DNA of 64,000 bases from Piper betle (lineage: Eukaryota; Streptophyta; Magnoliopsida; Piperales; Piperaceae): positions 1-64,000 of the forward strand of contig JAURVB010014535.1 in NCBI GenBank assembly GCA_033002965.1, written 5' to 3'. The notes under the pieces are model-generated. The model was given only the letters and a program-made list of their open reading frames with translations, searched no databases and was not told the origin of the DNA. Below are positions 47,812 through 60,109 of this stretch, piece by piece. Position 1 is the stretch's first letter. The number at the start of each line of letters is the position of its first letter. A program made the position numbers and the translations under genes.

Positions 47812-47819
47812 TATTTATA
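47812..47819 (-). promoter_or_regulatory. TATA box of the LEA_3 gene
   Basis: TATAAATA on the minus strand, followed by TATATATA, about 145 bases upstream of the ATG at 47,666. Confidence 0.55.
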
Positions 47820-48865
47820 GAGGCTGGGAGAGGGAGGAGGGAGGAAAGAGAGGAGGATGGTTGGAGGAAGCAGACCTTGCGAGGAAGGAATCGCGAAGAG
47901 GCGCGTAATGAATAGGGGGAGGTTTTGGGGGTACGCCACGCTACAGAACGCCGCGATTGTGCCTTTCGGCATCGGGTAGGGCCACCAGGTCAGTGTCCGT
48001 CTCGGTCTTCTCTCCGTCTCGTGGATGTGGTTATATTTCTTACTTTTATGTTAATACGTGAAGTTTAATAAAATTATAATTTTTTTTTTAGAAATATGAA
48101 TTTACCAATAAAGTGTACCGCATGACACTGTGGGCCAAAAAAATAAAATTATTAAATAGATCTTCTACAAAAGATTTAAAGCGATAGCTATACTCAGTGT
48201 ACTGATCCTGTTTTATTTTATTAAATTTAATTAATTAAAAAATAAATTATAATAATTTACTATTTTTTTAAAAAAATTATTAATAAAAAATAATTAAATA
48301 CATAAAAAGCTCTCACTAATCATCTTTTCTAATTATAATAAGATTGTTTATAAGTTGATTAAAGGGTGAAACCATGTGGTTGCGCAGTGTAGCATGGCCT
48401 TACATGCTGGCCGTCTATGTTATAGAGTGGGCCGTTATTGTTGGAGTGCATACAGGGCCACATATAAGTGGGGTGTGTCCAGAGAACGTCTGGACGTAAG
48501 ACCTTTCCCGCGGGTTTGACTTTTTCAAGACTCGCGAGTCGCTCAATGAACCCTTCATTTTCGGCAATAATTATTAAAATCAATTTGATCTGATATTCGA
48601 CTCCATAAATACAATCAAAATTTTGATTTGAATACTATTTTGAAGTTCTGATTTAAAATTTTGGAGCCATTGTTCTTGCCCATGTTGCCGTGCAGCCAGC
48701 TAATGGGAATAGCAAATACCTACCTGGATTCTTCTTCTTGTTTTGTTCAAAGATCGTGGGTTTCACTGGAGATGCATAATTGGATGTTCTTAATTGATTC
48801 CGGTCACATTCACCGCAAAAAAAAAATGAGCCTACGCGAGAACATTGGTAGGACTTAAAAGAGGC
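47820..48865. other. LEA promoter and intergenic DNA
   Basis: GC-moderate promoter-like DNA to about 48,030, then AT-rich DNA. No further gene seen. Confidence 0.4.
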
Positions 48866-48869
48866 ACTG

Positions 48870-50385
48870 CCCCTTTTTTTGGTAGCGCATACTGCGCTGC
48901 CATTGTGGGCCATTGGATTTCCCTACAACCCCTCCTTTTCCCGCCTCTTCCTGCCTATCATTGCCGCCTTGTTAGCCGCCTTATCCCCACCCTGTCCCCC
49001 CCCTCCCCCTGCCTTGTTTCCACACCCCCCCATCCCCCTTGCCCTAGCTTGCCCCCTTTCCGGCCCACCCTCTAATCGCGCCGCCAAGGCCGCGCTTCAC
49101 CCGCCCCCTGGCGGAGCTTCCCCCTCCCCCTACCCCGTTCTCCCCCTGCCCGTTTCCCCCCCCGGGCTGGGCGTCTACCCGACGGCCCACCCCCCTCGAC
49201 TGTGCCCGCTAGGGCCCTGCTCAACACCCCCCCAGTTTCGCCCCCACCCCACGCCATCTCCCCCGCCACCCCATTTCCTCCCCTCTCCGGCTCGTCTCGC
49301 CCCAACCCTGCGCCGGCATCACCTGCAGCACCACCGACGGTGGTGCGAAAAAATAGAGGGGGGGGGGGGGGAGGAAAAGGCGATGACAATTTACTAATAA
49401 AAACTTGACTCGCTCCCAAGTCAATATTATGAAATAAATATTAAAAATAATTTTAAAAAATAAAATACCATAAAATATAAACTTGACTTTCTTTGTTCGA
49501 GTCAATATTACAAAATTAATTTTTAAAATTTTTTAAAGAAATACAATACCATAAAAATAAAACTTGACTTGCTTTCGCTCGGGTTAATATTGAAAATAAA
49601 TATTAAAAATAATTTTAAAAAATAAAATACTATAAAAAAATTTGACTGACCCTGCTCGAGACAATATTAAAAAAATAAATATTATAAATAATTTTAAAAA
49701 TAAAATACCATAAAATAAAAATATGACTCGCTCCTGACTCAAGCGAGAACGAGTCAAGTTTTTATTTTATGGTATTATATTTTTTTTTTAAAAATTAAAA
49801 ATCAATTTTTTAATATTGACTCGAACGGAGAGAGTTAAATTTTTATTTTATGGTATTTTATTTTTTAAAATTATTTTTAATATTTATTTCGTAATATTGA
49901 CTAGGGAGCTAGTCAAGTTTTTATTACGAAATTGACATCGCCCTTCTTCCACTCCCCCCCCTCGTTTTTTCACGCCACCATCAGTGGTGCTGCAAGTGAT
50001 GTCGGTGTGGGGTTGGGGCAAAACAGGTGGAGAGGGGGGGGAAACGGGGCAGTAGAGGGAGACGTTGTCGGGGCAAAACAGGCCAAGAGGGGGGAGATGG
50101 CGCGGGGGGTGGGGGTGGGGGTGGGGGGGTGAAATAAGGGCAGGGGGAGGGGAAGCTCCGCCGGGGGGTGGGTGAAGCGCGGCCTAGTCGGGTAGACGCC
50201 CGGCAGTAGCCAAGGGGCAGGGTGGGGAAACAGGGCAAGGGGACAGAGGCGGCCGATGGGGGGGGAGGGGAGGGGAATAGGGCGGGGGCAGGGCGCGGCA
50301 CAGGTAGGGCCGCAACTGGAAAGGGAGGGGGCAATGGGCTGGGGGGAGAAGGATTGGGGAGCCGTTGGATTTCAATCCAATGGCT
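48870..50385. mobile_element. Giant imperfect palindrome made of two inverted copies of element X
   Basis: The left arm (about 48,880-49,740) and the reverse complement of the right arm (about 49,745-50,385) share, in order, a CCATTGGATT end, a C-rich stretch, GGCCGCGCTTCACCC, GGCGTCTACCCGAC-type sequence, CGCCATCTCCCCC, TTGCAGCACCACTGATGGTG-type sequence, and AT-rich direct repeats with ACTTGACTCG, AATATTA and AATAAAATACCATAAAAT. Outer right-arm sequence resumes after the solo LTR at 53,462 (TACCAAACATGGCTAACAC, reversed TGGTAG...). No transposase is present; it looks like a foldback-type non-autonomous element. Confidence 0.7.
49358..49371 (+). repeat. Uninterrupted G14 tract
   Basis: A run of about 14 G follows AAAAAATAGA in the left arm of the palindrome. 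Copy number is likely to be unreliable in any assembly. Confidence 0.85.
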
Positions 50386-50390
50386 CATGC

Positions 50391-53300
50391 TGTAACACCC
50401 TCAAATCCGGTTCACACTGGTGAACCAAACCGGCATGTTACAGGCCCCGGTTAGGTCGGCTAGCCCGAACCCAACTCGTGCGGATCCAATCTCGGCGTCT
50501 TAAGATGAAGATACAACTCGTAATGCATGGATGAATACACACAAACCTAACATGGTACTACATGAACGACATGCAAGTCAGAGTACACACCAAACAATCC
50601 CGATAAAAATTAATAAAAGTTTTGAAACATAACGGACAGAATTTCCCCTAAAAATGTAATTAGGGGCCACCCTGTCAAATATACATATAAAAATATATGT
50701 AACCAACTATCAAATAATTTCATTCACACAGAATCTAATCTACTATACACTCATGCTGAAGCTTGGGTTTCAACCCATCACACTTTTGCTGCGCTACTCT
50801 GATCATTTCACATTCTATCATGTCTCATGCATTTGAACATGTCATTCACAATATAATAACATAATAACACAAAATTAAACATTCAGAAATCTAACATGTG
50901 TGTGTACAAGACCTCATTGCTCCTCCGTCCAAGCTGGCTCATCCATCTCGTGCTTATCACCTACATATAGTATAAGAAAAACGTCAGTAACAAGCGTTAC
51001 TGGTCCGGAAAATAAAATAACTATAACAAGCTGGCTATGAGAGCAAACTCTCATATGAAAGAAAACTATCATACTTCCACGTGAACACTCTGAAGGGCAC
51101 TACTGAGGAGCCACTGGGCTGCAGACCCGGTAGCATCCCGAACTTACTGCTGCTGGTACTGTGCTACTCTCAGCACTTCTTTTTCAGTACTTCTCGTGAA
51201 ACTTTATCCTAAGCCCTCTCCTTACCTCCATATTTCTCCTGGCCTTGAGCACGAAGGCCGAGTACTCTCAGGCAGTCGCCTTTAGTACCCTTTGAACCAC
51301 AAGTCCGGACATGCGCTGTACTAAACAGTACCCGTAAACCTCCACGTTCTCCGGGTGTGAGGAACTCAAACGCGGAGTTGTCAGGATCCCTCGGGAATGG
51401 AACAGTCCGCTGGCACTAATCCAGAGCCCGCTTTGACTGTCACGGCATCCTCTGCATGGTACGTGCAGTCGGTTTCTCCATCTCTCGTCTCACTGAAAAC
51501 TCGATAAAACTATATATATAGGCCTGGGAAGGGATTCATATAATAGGCCCGAAGGCAACTTGTGGTGGATCTTGTTTTCGAAATCATCCTCGAGGGATCT
51601 CATCCTCGAGGGGTTATTAATCCGGAAATATTCGATTAAATGGCCCGAGTTAAGTGGGATCCAATAAAACGCCACTTAACCCGCCCTGCAATAATAAAAT
51701 AAACATACAATGGAAGAGCGTAAAACAAGACGAGTCCTAAACGGACCTGGTAGAAGCTCCAAGCGTGTCATCGCGCCTAGGCGGCGAGCTCCTACTCCGC
51801 ACCTACACATCAAAACTAAATACTAACGCCCGCTAACTAAATGATGCATCAAACACAATGAACATCAATCACAATTCAATCATCAACATCCAGCAATAGT
51901 TAAATAATCATAAATTTAAATAATTCTAACTCATCCTAGTCATACCAATTTTATTGTGTTTTTCAAAGTTACGTCCTGATCACTTATCATGCTGAGACTC
52001 CTACCTCATTAGATCGCTGAACCTTCATTCACACTTAATCTCATCATGTAACTTATCATTTCATCCCTAATTAGTCATTAATCACATCACACACAATTAT
52101 CATGCTCAACTCGATCTACCTCATTAAATCACTCCCTATTCATTCTCAATTAATTGCATCATGCAATCATCACTACACTCATACTCATATGTTTATCATG
52201 ACAATTATTTAATTCTAGCATGTTATACTAACAATCATAATCAATTTTAAAGAAATCAATCGGAGGTAATTATACCTCACGTCGTCGGCAATCGGCGACG
52301 GTTAGGGTTCCGTCGCGCGCCTCGGAGCTCGGATCCGGCGCTCCTCGGCGTCCAAAGCTCGATCGGGCTCCACCGGGTGAGCCCTGCGGAAGATCCGATG
52401 AATTCCGGCGAATTCCAGAAATTCCGATTTTCCGGCGGTTTTCCGGCAGTTGCTGGCGGTTTTCCGGCGACTTCCGGTGGTTTTCCGGCAACCATTGCCG
52501 GTGGTATCTACTAGCTGGATAGGGGTCATGTAGGGTACCCTCGGAACCGGCTCGACGAGCCCGACTCATCTACGAGGTCGACGCGGCCAACGGAGGAGGC
52601 GGCTCGCCGGAAAACAGCTAAAACAGAGCGGCGGCGTTGGGTCGCTAAATCCGGCCGGCCAGGGCGGCGATGCCCTCCGTTCCGGTCGGGGAGGGTCGCT
52701 GGGTGGTCGGTGGTGCTGAGGCGACCACTGGATGACGGCTGCGACGGTCGCCGGCGACCGAATCGGCGACGCGACCAAACGCAGCCGCGGCGCTAGGCGT
52801 GGCGATTCCGGCGTCACGGCGGCCCGATTGGGGCCGGGCCTGGTCGGGGCAGCATGGCGACGCCGTGGCTGGGCTGGGCGGCGTCGAACGGCGGCCAGGC
52901 GGCGTCGGCCGTGGCGGCGGTGGCGCGCGAACAGGGGCGGCGCGAGCGACGGTTTGGGGAAGAACAAAGGAGAGGTCGAGGGTGTGTGTGGTGGCAAACT
53001 CGTAAATATTACTTGACTCGTCTCCGGCTCGAGTCAAGTATAATAACTAAGTCGTATTAAATCCTAAAAAAATTCATAAAAATCGGGAAAAATCCCGTAA
53101 AATCAAACAACATCAAAAAAATCATAATGATATGCTCTAGAGCTATCAACCCACCCGAAACTGCCCGTAACGCGTCCTAACGCAATAAACGACCTAAAAC
53201 TAATTCTACGATCCATTATATGTAAAAATAATAATAAAAATCACTGGCATACTCTCATATATTCTGATAACTCATTCTGTTCTGCTGTGTTCATGACGTT

Positions 53301-53456
53301 ATCATCATATACTTGGGTACGCATGACCCTCATAGCTCATACACGCGACCGGCGTCGGCTCGGTACACGTGTCCTGAAACTGACTCAACTCGAAAAATAA
53401 CGGTCGACCCGACCGGTTCTGAATATAAAACCCTAACTCGAATTGTGGGTTTTACA
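50391..53456 (+). mobile_element. Third solo LTR, family L
   Basis: 3,066 bases from TGTAACACCCTCAAATCC to GGGTTTTACA, flanked by a perfect 5-base duplication CATGC (50,386-50,390 and 53,457-53,461). It matches 29,696-32,690 almost end to end, including the AGTACTCTCAGGCAGTCGCC segment, the TTTTCCGGCG repeats (52,430-52,490) and the CTTGACTCG/CGAGTCAAG hairpin (53,012-53,038). There is no second LTR or internal coding region. It is inserted in the right end of the palindrome. Confidence 0.9.
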
Positions 53457-53538
53457 CATGCACTACCAAACATGGCTAACACATAGCGGACATTTGGTAT
53501 ATATATATACACACACACACATGTGTAATGAATACCAT

Positions 53539-54215
53539 TAAGGTTGCTAAACGAGCGAGCGAGCCGAGCTCAACATGTATTCTAACTCGGCTCGAATAGT
53601 TCGAAACTCGTTCGAACTTGACTTGAGATTGAACGAGTTTTGAACATACATACTCGAGTTCAACTCAAATATATTGTATGTGTTCGAGCTCAAATATACT
53701 TAAACTGTTTAGTTTTTTCGAGTTCGAACCTAGCTCGCTTGTGAGCTTCGAAGCTGGCTCAATTAAAAATTCAAAGTACCTTACTTACAAATAAATGCAA
53801 TCAATGTGAATTGAACCTACAACCTGCAAGCTTGATCTAAAAATCAGCATCACTTAAAAATAAATGCAATTAATGTGGATTGGAACCCACAACCTTGAAG
53901 TCATTAACTTGAATATCTACCATCTCAACTATCTCACTCCTTATTATTATATTGTATATATATATATATATATATAATATAATATAGAATATACACTATA
54001 TTATTATATTATTTTATCTAGTCGGTTTGAGTCAGCTACGAGTCTAGATTTCAGTTCATAATTGAGTTGAGTCAGTTTGAACATGATCTCATCAAACTCG
54101 ACTCGTGAAGACGTAAGTTTGAGCCCGAGCACTTAAATGTTGAGTTCCGAAGCAGTTGAGTCGCAGTCGAACGTTGAATGCTCACCAGTTCACTACGACT
54201 CAATTAGCAGCCTTG
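53539..54215. mobile_element. hAT-type MITE
   Basis: 677 bases with imperfect terminal inverted repeats TAAGGTTGCTAA / CAAGGCTGCTAA (right end read reversed) and a perfect 8-base target duplication AATACCAT at 53,531-53,538 and 54,216-54,223. An 8-base duplication is typical of hAT elements. The interior is rich in GAGCTCG, GTTCGAA and CTCGAAC motifs and has a (TA)n run near 53,955; no transposase is encoded. Confidence 0.88.
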
Positions 54216-54223
54216 AATACCAT

Positions 54224-55073
54224 GAACAAAATCTCAATGTAATACTCATGCGATGCAGCAGTGAGAACGTTCATATTTGATGCCCAACTTTCTAGCTAGT
54301 ATAGTTCAAAGAAGATAAAAATTTTCTAAATGTGTATGTACTTATGCATGTATGTGTATTTATCATAATTTAAAATTTTTGAATTCAGAGGAATCTAACT
54401 TAATTGGCAAAATCGAAATCAAGTGAATTTTTTAATATGACTCATAGACAATATATATTTATACATGAATTTTTTAATATATATTTATACATGAATTTTT
54501 TAATATGACTCACATAGACAATACTATGAAATCGAGTATATATGACTGACTTAAAATTTGAAATAAATAAATTATATGCATCAATGGAATGAGGTGCAAT
54601 ATTAACAATGAAATTAATGATAATTTCCATACTAATTAAATCACTAATTTTAAAAATATATTAAAGAAAAAATAATGCAAAACATGGCTTAGAAAAAAAA
54701 TCTGCTGTGCGTTAATGAAGAAATCAAGTCCGGCTCAACTGACATGAAAAAATATGTTGTTATTTTTTAAAAAATATGTCTCGTTAGCCAAATAGACATA
54801 CTTGCTCAAAAATAAAATATTGTCTATCATTTAACAATTTCAACTCATAAAATTTTCTTAGCCAAGCAGGTTGTAATCCATTTAAAAATTGAAATCAGAC
54901 TTCAAACGTGATAACTTTTTATTTGTAGAGGAGTTTACCCTCCGAACATACAATTAAGCTAGTACATAGTAATTCAGAACTACATCATAACCAACACTCA
55001 TGCACGCATGGCACACTAAACATGCAGAGCCCTTATTCACGTAGATAATAAGAAACATCGCATGCAGCTTCAA
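54224..55073. other. AT-rich intergenic
   Basis: Contains a short local duplication of ATATTTATACATGAATTTTTTAATAT-like sequence near 54,452-54,506. No gene seen. Confidence 0.5.
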
Positions 55074-55656
55074 TTAACCAAGCAAGCCGGGGATGAAGTT
55101 GAAGCCGTAGGGAATTACACTGAGTCCTTGTGCAGTCCTGCCCACTAATTGCAATGGTGACTGCAAAATTCCGCCGGTCGGCAACGATGCATTGCAGGTA
55201 GAAAGCGGGGTGGTGACGCCGAGGTTGCAATCGCTAAGGAGGGAGGACAAAAGAGTGGTGATGGGGTCTAAGAGAATGGAGAATCCTCCTGCCGAGTTGG
55301 TCAGTGTACTTGACACCACAGTTCTTGAACTCCCACATTGCAATTGCACTGCCGCATCTACAAAAACATTTGATCAATGGTCACATTAGGTGAACGGTTA
55401 TGAAAATACAAGAGAAAATTATATGGGTAGTTTCAGAAGAAGTTGTATTCAATTGGGTTGAAGTTCAATTACTTGCAAAGATAGGGTTTGTTGCACCATT
55501 GGTAACCCTGCTACCATCCAGACTACAAAAGACTGTGCCACTGATGCGGATCAGTCCAAGGAGCGAGCCCAGACTACCAAATTGGGCTTTGGCTAGTGGC
55601 GCCACTGCCGTCGCAAGCAAGAGGATGGAAGCAATGAGGAGGAACTTTGAAGCCAT
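55074..55656 (-). CDS. Phylloplanin-like secreted protein (two exons)
   Basis: Exons 55473-55656 and 55074-55357 (minus) give 155 residues. Residues 1 to about 24 are a signal peptide (FLLIASILLLATAVAPLAKA). The mature part matches tobacco phylloplanin and its Ole e 1-like relatives: RISGTVFCSLDG, NAAVQLQCG with the Asn codon split by the intron, GGFSILLDPITTLLSSLLSDC, VVTTPLSNC-like VTTPLSTCNASLP and a hydrophobic end with IPYGFNFIPG. Phylloplanins are extracellular leaf-surface proteins with antimicrobial activity reported in tobacco. Members of this family without that activity are common, so the function is inferred. A TATA box is about 105 bases upstream. Confidence 0.9.
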
Positions 55657-55758
55657 TTTTTATTATCTAAAGCTAAAACAAGAGTACAATTGATTACTAC
55701 TCCTTCCTAGCTAACTGATATCAAATGGCGGTGAGCTTCGTTGTGATGAATGCTTGGG

Positions 55759-55766
55759 TATTTATA
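55759..55766 (-). promoter_or_regulatory. TATA box of the phylloplanin-like gene
   Basis: CCTATAAATAC on the minus strand, about 105 bases upstream of the start codon. Confidence 0.6.
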
Positions 55767-57258
55767 GGCAGATCAGGAGTGATCCCAAGTTGTATGTACT
55801 TGTATGGAGGATTGAGCTTTCCTTCCTAATGGGAGGGGGAGCTTTTCTTGCGCATGGTGATCTGTCAATTCAGATTTCAGAGTATTGCCACTTTGATAGT
55901 GAGCTCAATTTACTAAAATATTAGTGGCAGCATGCGAGCAGACAATAGAGGACTTCAAATGCTTAATGTATGGTGGTCGACATTGTCTCTCTAGCTCACT
56001 AGTCACTAGGACAGAAACCTTCGTCCGATTACCATTAAACAAAGAATGTGGCTTCTGTGCTACTTCCTTGTTAAGGCCAAATGATTTGGGAGTAGGAAGT
56101 TGGGACCAACGCCAATTGTCAATTAGTGTGGTAACCTTGCCATCAATTTCATTGAACGTTCTAGCCAGCATTCAACAAGATTTACAGTTATAATGCAGCT
56201 TCTCTCACAGTAACAATGACAACAAGATGCAACCCAGATCGCTACTGATTTTTTGCAAGCTAGCTATCTTTTGCAATCAGGCGTACGTTTCACTGAACCA
56301 GATATATCATATACATCACCATGCATGCATATTGCTCATACTATACTTCTTGTTCTTTGACATATTAACATCAACTTGAGATCACTTCCTATGTCAGCAT
56401 TCAATCAAGTCGCGTCTCTCTCCAACACTTAATGGAGCAAAAGAGCAACTCATTCGTTCTCTTTCGCAATTAGCTGGCTACTTCCTCACTCCTCACTTCC
56501 CTACTCTACAAGCACTGCTAGTACTACGCATGCCAACAATTGCCTCTTCCCAAGGGCAAATCCAATCTGAAAACGTCAAAACTTGGCTCGTGTTTGAACT
56601 CTGTGCTAGCTGTTCACGCATATTATTTGTTTTTCTTGGGCATATTCTCTTCTCCACAACACGCACCGGACAAACAAGGCCTTTTGCTTTCTTTAAGCTT
56701 TGTGACTCAATTTCCAATTTCGTCACAATAAACAATTATAAAAAAAATTGATGCACTATATTATCAATTTAAAAACGGCATATTGGTACTTGGAGGCTTT
56801 AATTTGTATGTGTGGGATTAGCAGAAATGTCGTAAATTTTATTATGAAAATTTTAAGTTAAATTTGGGTCAAGTTAATTGGGGCTCTAGCTGCTAGGAGG
56901 TAGTTTTTAATTTTATTAATTATCTACACTTTTCTTTAATCTAATTCACATTGTTGTTTTGTTTTAAACAATCAAAATATTTTGTTTAACTTATAAATAT
57001 TACAAATCAAATCAAATTGCCTTTGCTTCTGAGAAAAACATATATATATATACTGATTAAAACTTTGTATTCTTGATTTCTGATTATCAGCCGCCACAAG
57101 ATAGCAAATTAAAGAAAAAGTTGCATTAAAAAGACTGCTAGTAATTAAACTATTTTGGGATAATGCTTTTGTTACCTATAATGAGTTCCGTTGTCAAATG
57201 ATCCATTGTCAATAAGTTAATGAAAGAAAATTGCAGAATTAAAAAATATGTAAAAATT
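55767..57258. other. Intergenic, no gene seen
   Basis: Short open frames at 55,905-56,193 and 56,493-56,751 occur on both strands and show no protein features. Confidence 0.45.
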
Positions 57259-57330
57259 AGGGCCCAACCGGACTCGAACCGGTGACCTCTTGATCTGCAG
57301 TCAAATGCTCTACCACTGAGCTATGGACCC
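57259..57330 (-). tRNA. trnC-GCA: tRNA-Cys (GCA)
   Basis: The minus strand from 57,330 reads GGGTCCATAGCTCAGTGGTA and folds as a cloverleaf. The acceptor stem GGGTCCA pairs with TGGGCCC (one G-U pair), the anticodon loop is CTGCAGA with anticodon GCA, and the T arm contains GGTTCGAGTCC. The discriminator base is U73, as expected for cysteine tRNAs. There is no intron. A run of T on the transcribed strand just downstream (57,253-57,257) can act as the RNA polymerase III terminator. The sequence is of the nuclear type; no plastid flanks are visible. Confidence 0.96.
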
Positions 57331-58355
57331 AACTTGTCGTTTACTAATTTGAAGTACAAATTTAGATTTATTATTACCCATGAAAGTTGCAACCCAGCCA
57401 CATCTGACGTTCATCAACTCCATCAACCGATATTAAGAAGTTATAATCAACAACATTAAGAAATTATATTCAACAGAAAATATGAAATTCACTAACAATA
57501 AAAGGTCTAAATTATGAACAAATTTACCTACAACATAGTATCTGATGCAGGGCATCTAATTAGTTATTAATTTGCATACCTTAGTTTCTGTTATTTTGTT
57601 TGCGATACATTTGTAATTTATTTTATTTAAGTATGGATATTTTAGACAATAATTAAATAAATATATTTTTTAATCTTTTCCTTATAAATAAAGTGTAGCC
57701 CCCAATTGCACAGATGTTGGTTGATTTTATATGACTTTTGATGAAATATTGAAATTGGTTATATGCCTCGTTATTTCTCCCCTTTTATATTTTTTTGTCT
57801 AATTTTAATCTTTTTTTCGACTTATTTTTTATCTTCGAAATTCCCTCTGTTTAATGATTCGAGAGTTCGTCCATTTTTAAATTGTTAGTTATCCCTAATT
57901 TTTATATTGCATACTGCATTAATTTGGGGATAATATTTCTTTCAATTAATGCAATAACTTGTGCTCCTGTTTTTTGAGCTTCCAATGAATTGAAGCAAGA
58001 ACTCTCCTTGTCAGGATCATTTATCTGCTCTTGTTCGTCCATGTCTCCGGCAATAGTTTTGTTTCTCATTTACCATTATTTTTCTGGTTGTTCGACAAAC
58101 TAAGCTAAACCATTATTTAGTTTGACAGTTTGTAACATGAAATTCAATGTGCTCAGGACAGGTGGGTTTTGGCTGATAATGGGAAACTTTACATTGGCAT
58201 TTCATAAAACGATAATGCTTTCAAAGGTGCCGCGAGCTTAGAACACGAAATATAACATTTGCAGACTAATTGATAGAGATTGTATGACTGACTGGTTAAT
58301 TCAATTAGTAGCTAAGCTACCAAGGCCTAATTCCACAAGTGCTGTGAAACGGCAG
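57331..58355. other. AT-rich intergenic
   Basis: No gene seen. The missing first exon of the lipase-like pseudogene was searched for here and not found. Confidence 0.45.
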
Positions 58356-59429
58356 AATGTGGAGTGAGGGTGGCCGAAGCTGGCTATGCTGTGTTCGGTA
58401 TTGACCATGAAGGCCATGGCCGCTCCAAAGGACCTCGTTGCTACATCAAAAGGTTCGACAACATTGTCGACGACTGCCATGATTTCTTCAAGTCCATCTG
58501 TGGTAGGTTGCTTTCTCCAACCTACAGATATATATGCTAAGTAATGTTAAATGCAACATACCCACTTAATGAAACTAAGCTTCTTCAATCTCTCGTGGCA
58601 GATGAGACCAATTACAGGAGGAAGGCGAGGTTTTTGTACGGAGAATCCATGGGAGGAGCGGTGGCTTTGCTCTTGCACAAGAGAGACCCGGCGTTTTGGA
58701 ATGGTGCCGGGCTAGTGGCACCTATGTGCAAGGTAAAGATGTCACCTTGGTTTGATAGTGTGGAGTGTGGAACTCATTGGTATGTAGGGATGGCAGATAT
58801 CGGAGAAGATGAAGCCACCACCGGTGGTGGTGAATTTGCTGACCAAGGTGGAAGAGATCATATTTCCACAAGAGATGTGATTGACTGGGCCTTCAAAGAC
58901 CACATTAGAAGGGAGGAGGTGATGAGCACAGCAGCCATACCTAGTGAAGCTTTCCATGTTCCAATTCTAAAGTTTGCATAGTTTTGATGGTGAGAACTGC
59001 AGATAAGGAACAACAAACTGATTTATCAGGACAAACCCAGATTGAAAACAGCACTGGAAAGACACATTGAATGAGGTTGAGGTTTTTTTTTTTTAAATGT
59101 TCTTCCTTCCTTCCAATGGTCCATATTGCAAACGTTTCATGGTCATATCAAAATGTTTGTTTATGTGTTAATTTGATAGGGTAGGACGCTTGGTTTGGAT
59201 CATTTGCTACCTACCTAGCACTATTATCTTGCTGTTTGCCAGGTGACCCTACCCTTTATTGTGCTACACGGTAGCGGACAAGGTCGTGGACTCGGAATTG
59301 AGCCGGCCCTGTATGATCGGCAGGGACACGGACGAGTCCATTAAGCACTACCGGGTAATGTGGGACGGTCTGACCTCGGGTGAGCCAGACGAAAGTGTGG
59401 AGATTGTGTTCCCGGACATTATTATTTAG
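58356..59429 (+). pseudogene. Monoacylglycerol-lipase-like / caffeoylshikimate-esterase-like alpha/beta hydrolase, decayed
   Basis: Recognisable pieces in order are ECGVRVAEAGYAVFGIDHEG (58,356-58,502), ARFLYGESMGGAVALLLHKR with the nucleophile serine intact (58,602-58,732), EKMKPPPVVVNLLTKVEEII (from 58,797), ISTRDVIDWAFKDHIRREE in a shifted frame, NNKLIYQDKPRLKTALE (59,007-59,065) and VTLPFIVLHG followed by frameshifts, ending SIKHYRVMWDGLTSGEPDES to a stop at 59,427. The first exon with the HG oxyanion motif is missing, at least two frameshifts are present and the catalytic histidine of the usual MWHGLT motif is Asp. Intron boundaries (for example 58,733-58,796) are still recognisable, so it arose from a genomic copy. 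Confidence 0.85.
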
Positions 59430-60100
59430 TCGTCTCTGTCCGTTGGCCCAACATCGGCTGGCTAGGGCCCCACGGCCACTCCTCCATGTAGTAAAAACTT
59501 TTTTTTCTTTGCAAAAAAAAAACAATTTTTTTTACAAATGATATGACAATAAATCAATTTATTAACTAGTAAAGTTTATTTATCGTCAATATTTTATTAA
59601 ATATGGGTCAAAATACCATATTTTTTTACCAAAAAACCAAATTTTATGAAAATTAAAAAAATCAAATGTACATTAAAATGGCACTGGAAGGCACTATGTG
59701 ATATATTGAATACAATCAAATAATACGATAATACATACGGCATTTAAAATAATGTGTTGGTGAGTAATACATGCATCTTAAAGTTCCAGTATTTAGCTAA
59801 TTCTTCAATGCACAAATAAATATTATTTTTCTCCCAATTAAGTAAGGATAAATTATTCTACTTAGGTAATGTACATGATCTGTATCAACTATTATATGAA
59901 AAAATAATTTTAATAGAGGCAAAATAATGCAAAATTTAAATTTATTGAAACATTGTCCGAGTTAAGATCAATAATTATCATTTATATGACAATATCAACA
60001 TAAAAATGTAACACCACATGTTTATCTTTGATTATTGTTTTTGATTGATTTTAATAAAATATTATTTTTTCACAAAAATAAAAAAACAGAATAAACAATT
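59430..60100. other. AT-rich intergenic
   Basis: No gene or repeat recognised. Confidence 0.45.
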
Positions 60101-60109
60101 CTAGCTTAA

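Noticed and set aside
48845..50388. Proline- and glycine-rich open frames in the palindrome arms
   Set aside because: Low-complexity translation of C and G tracts, present on both strands as mirror images.
59256..59525. 89-codon minus-strand frame
   Set aside because: Antisense shadow of the lipase-like pseudogene's last segment, which aligns far better on the plus strand.
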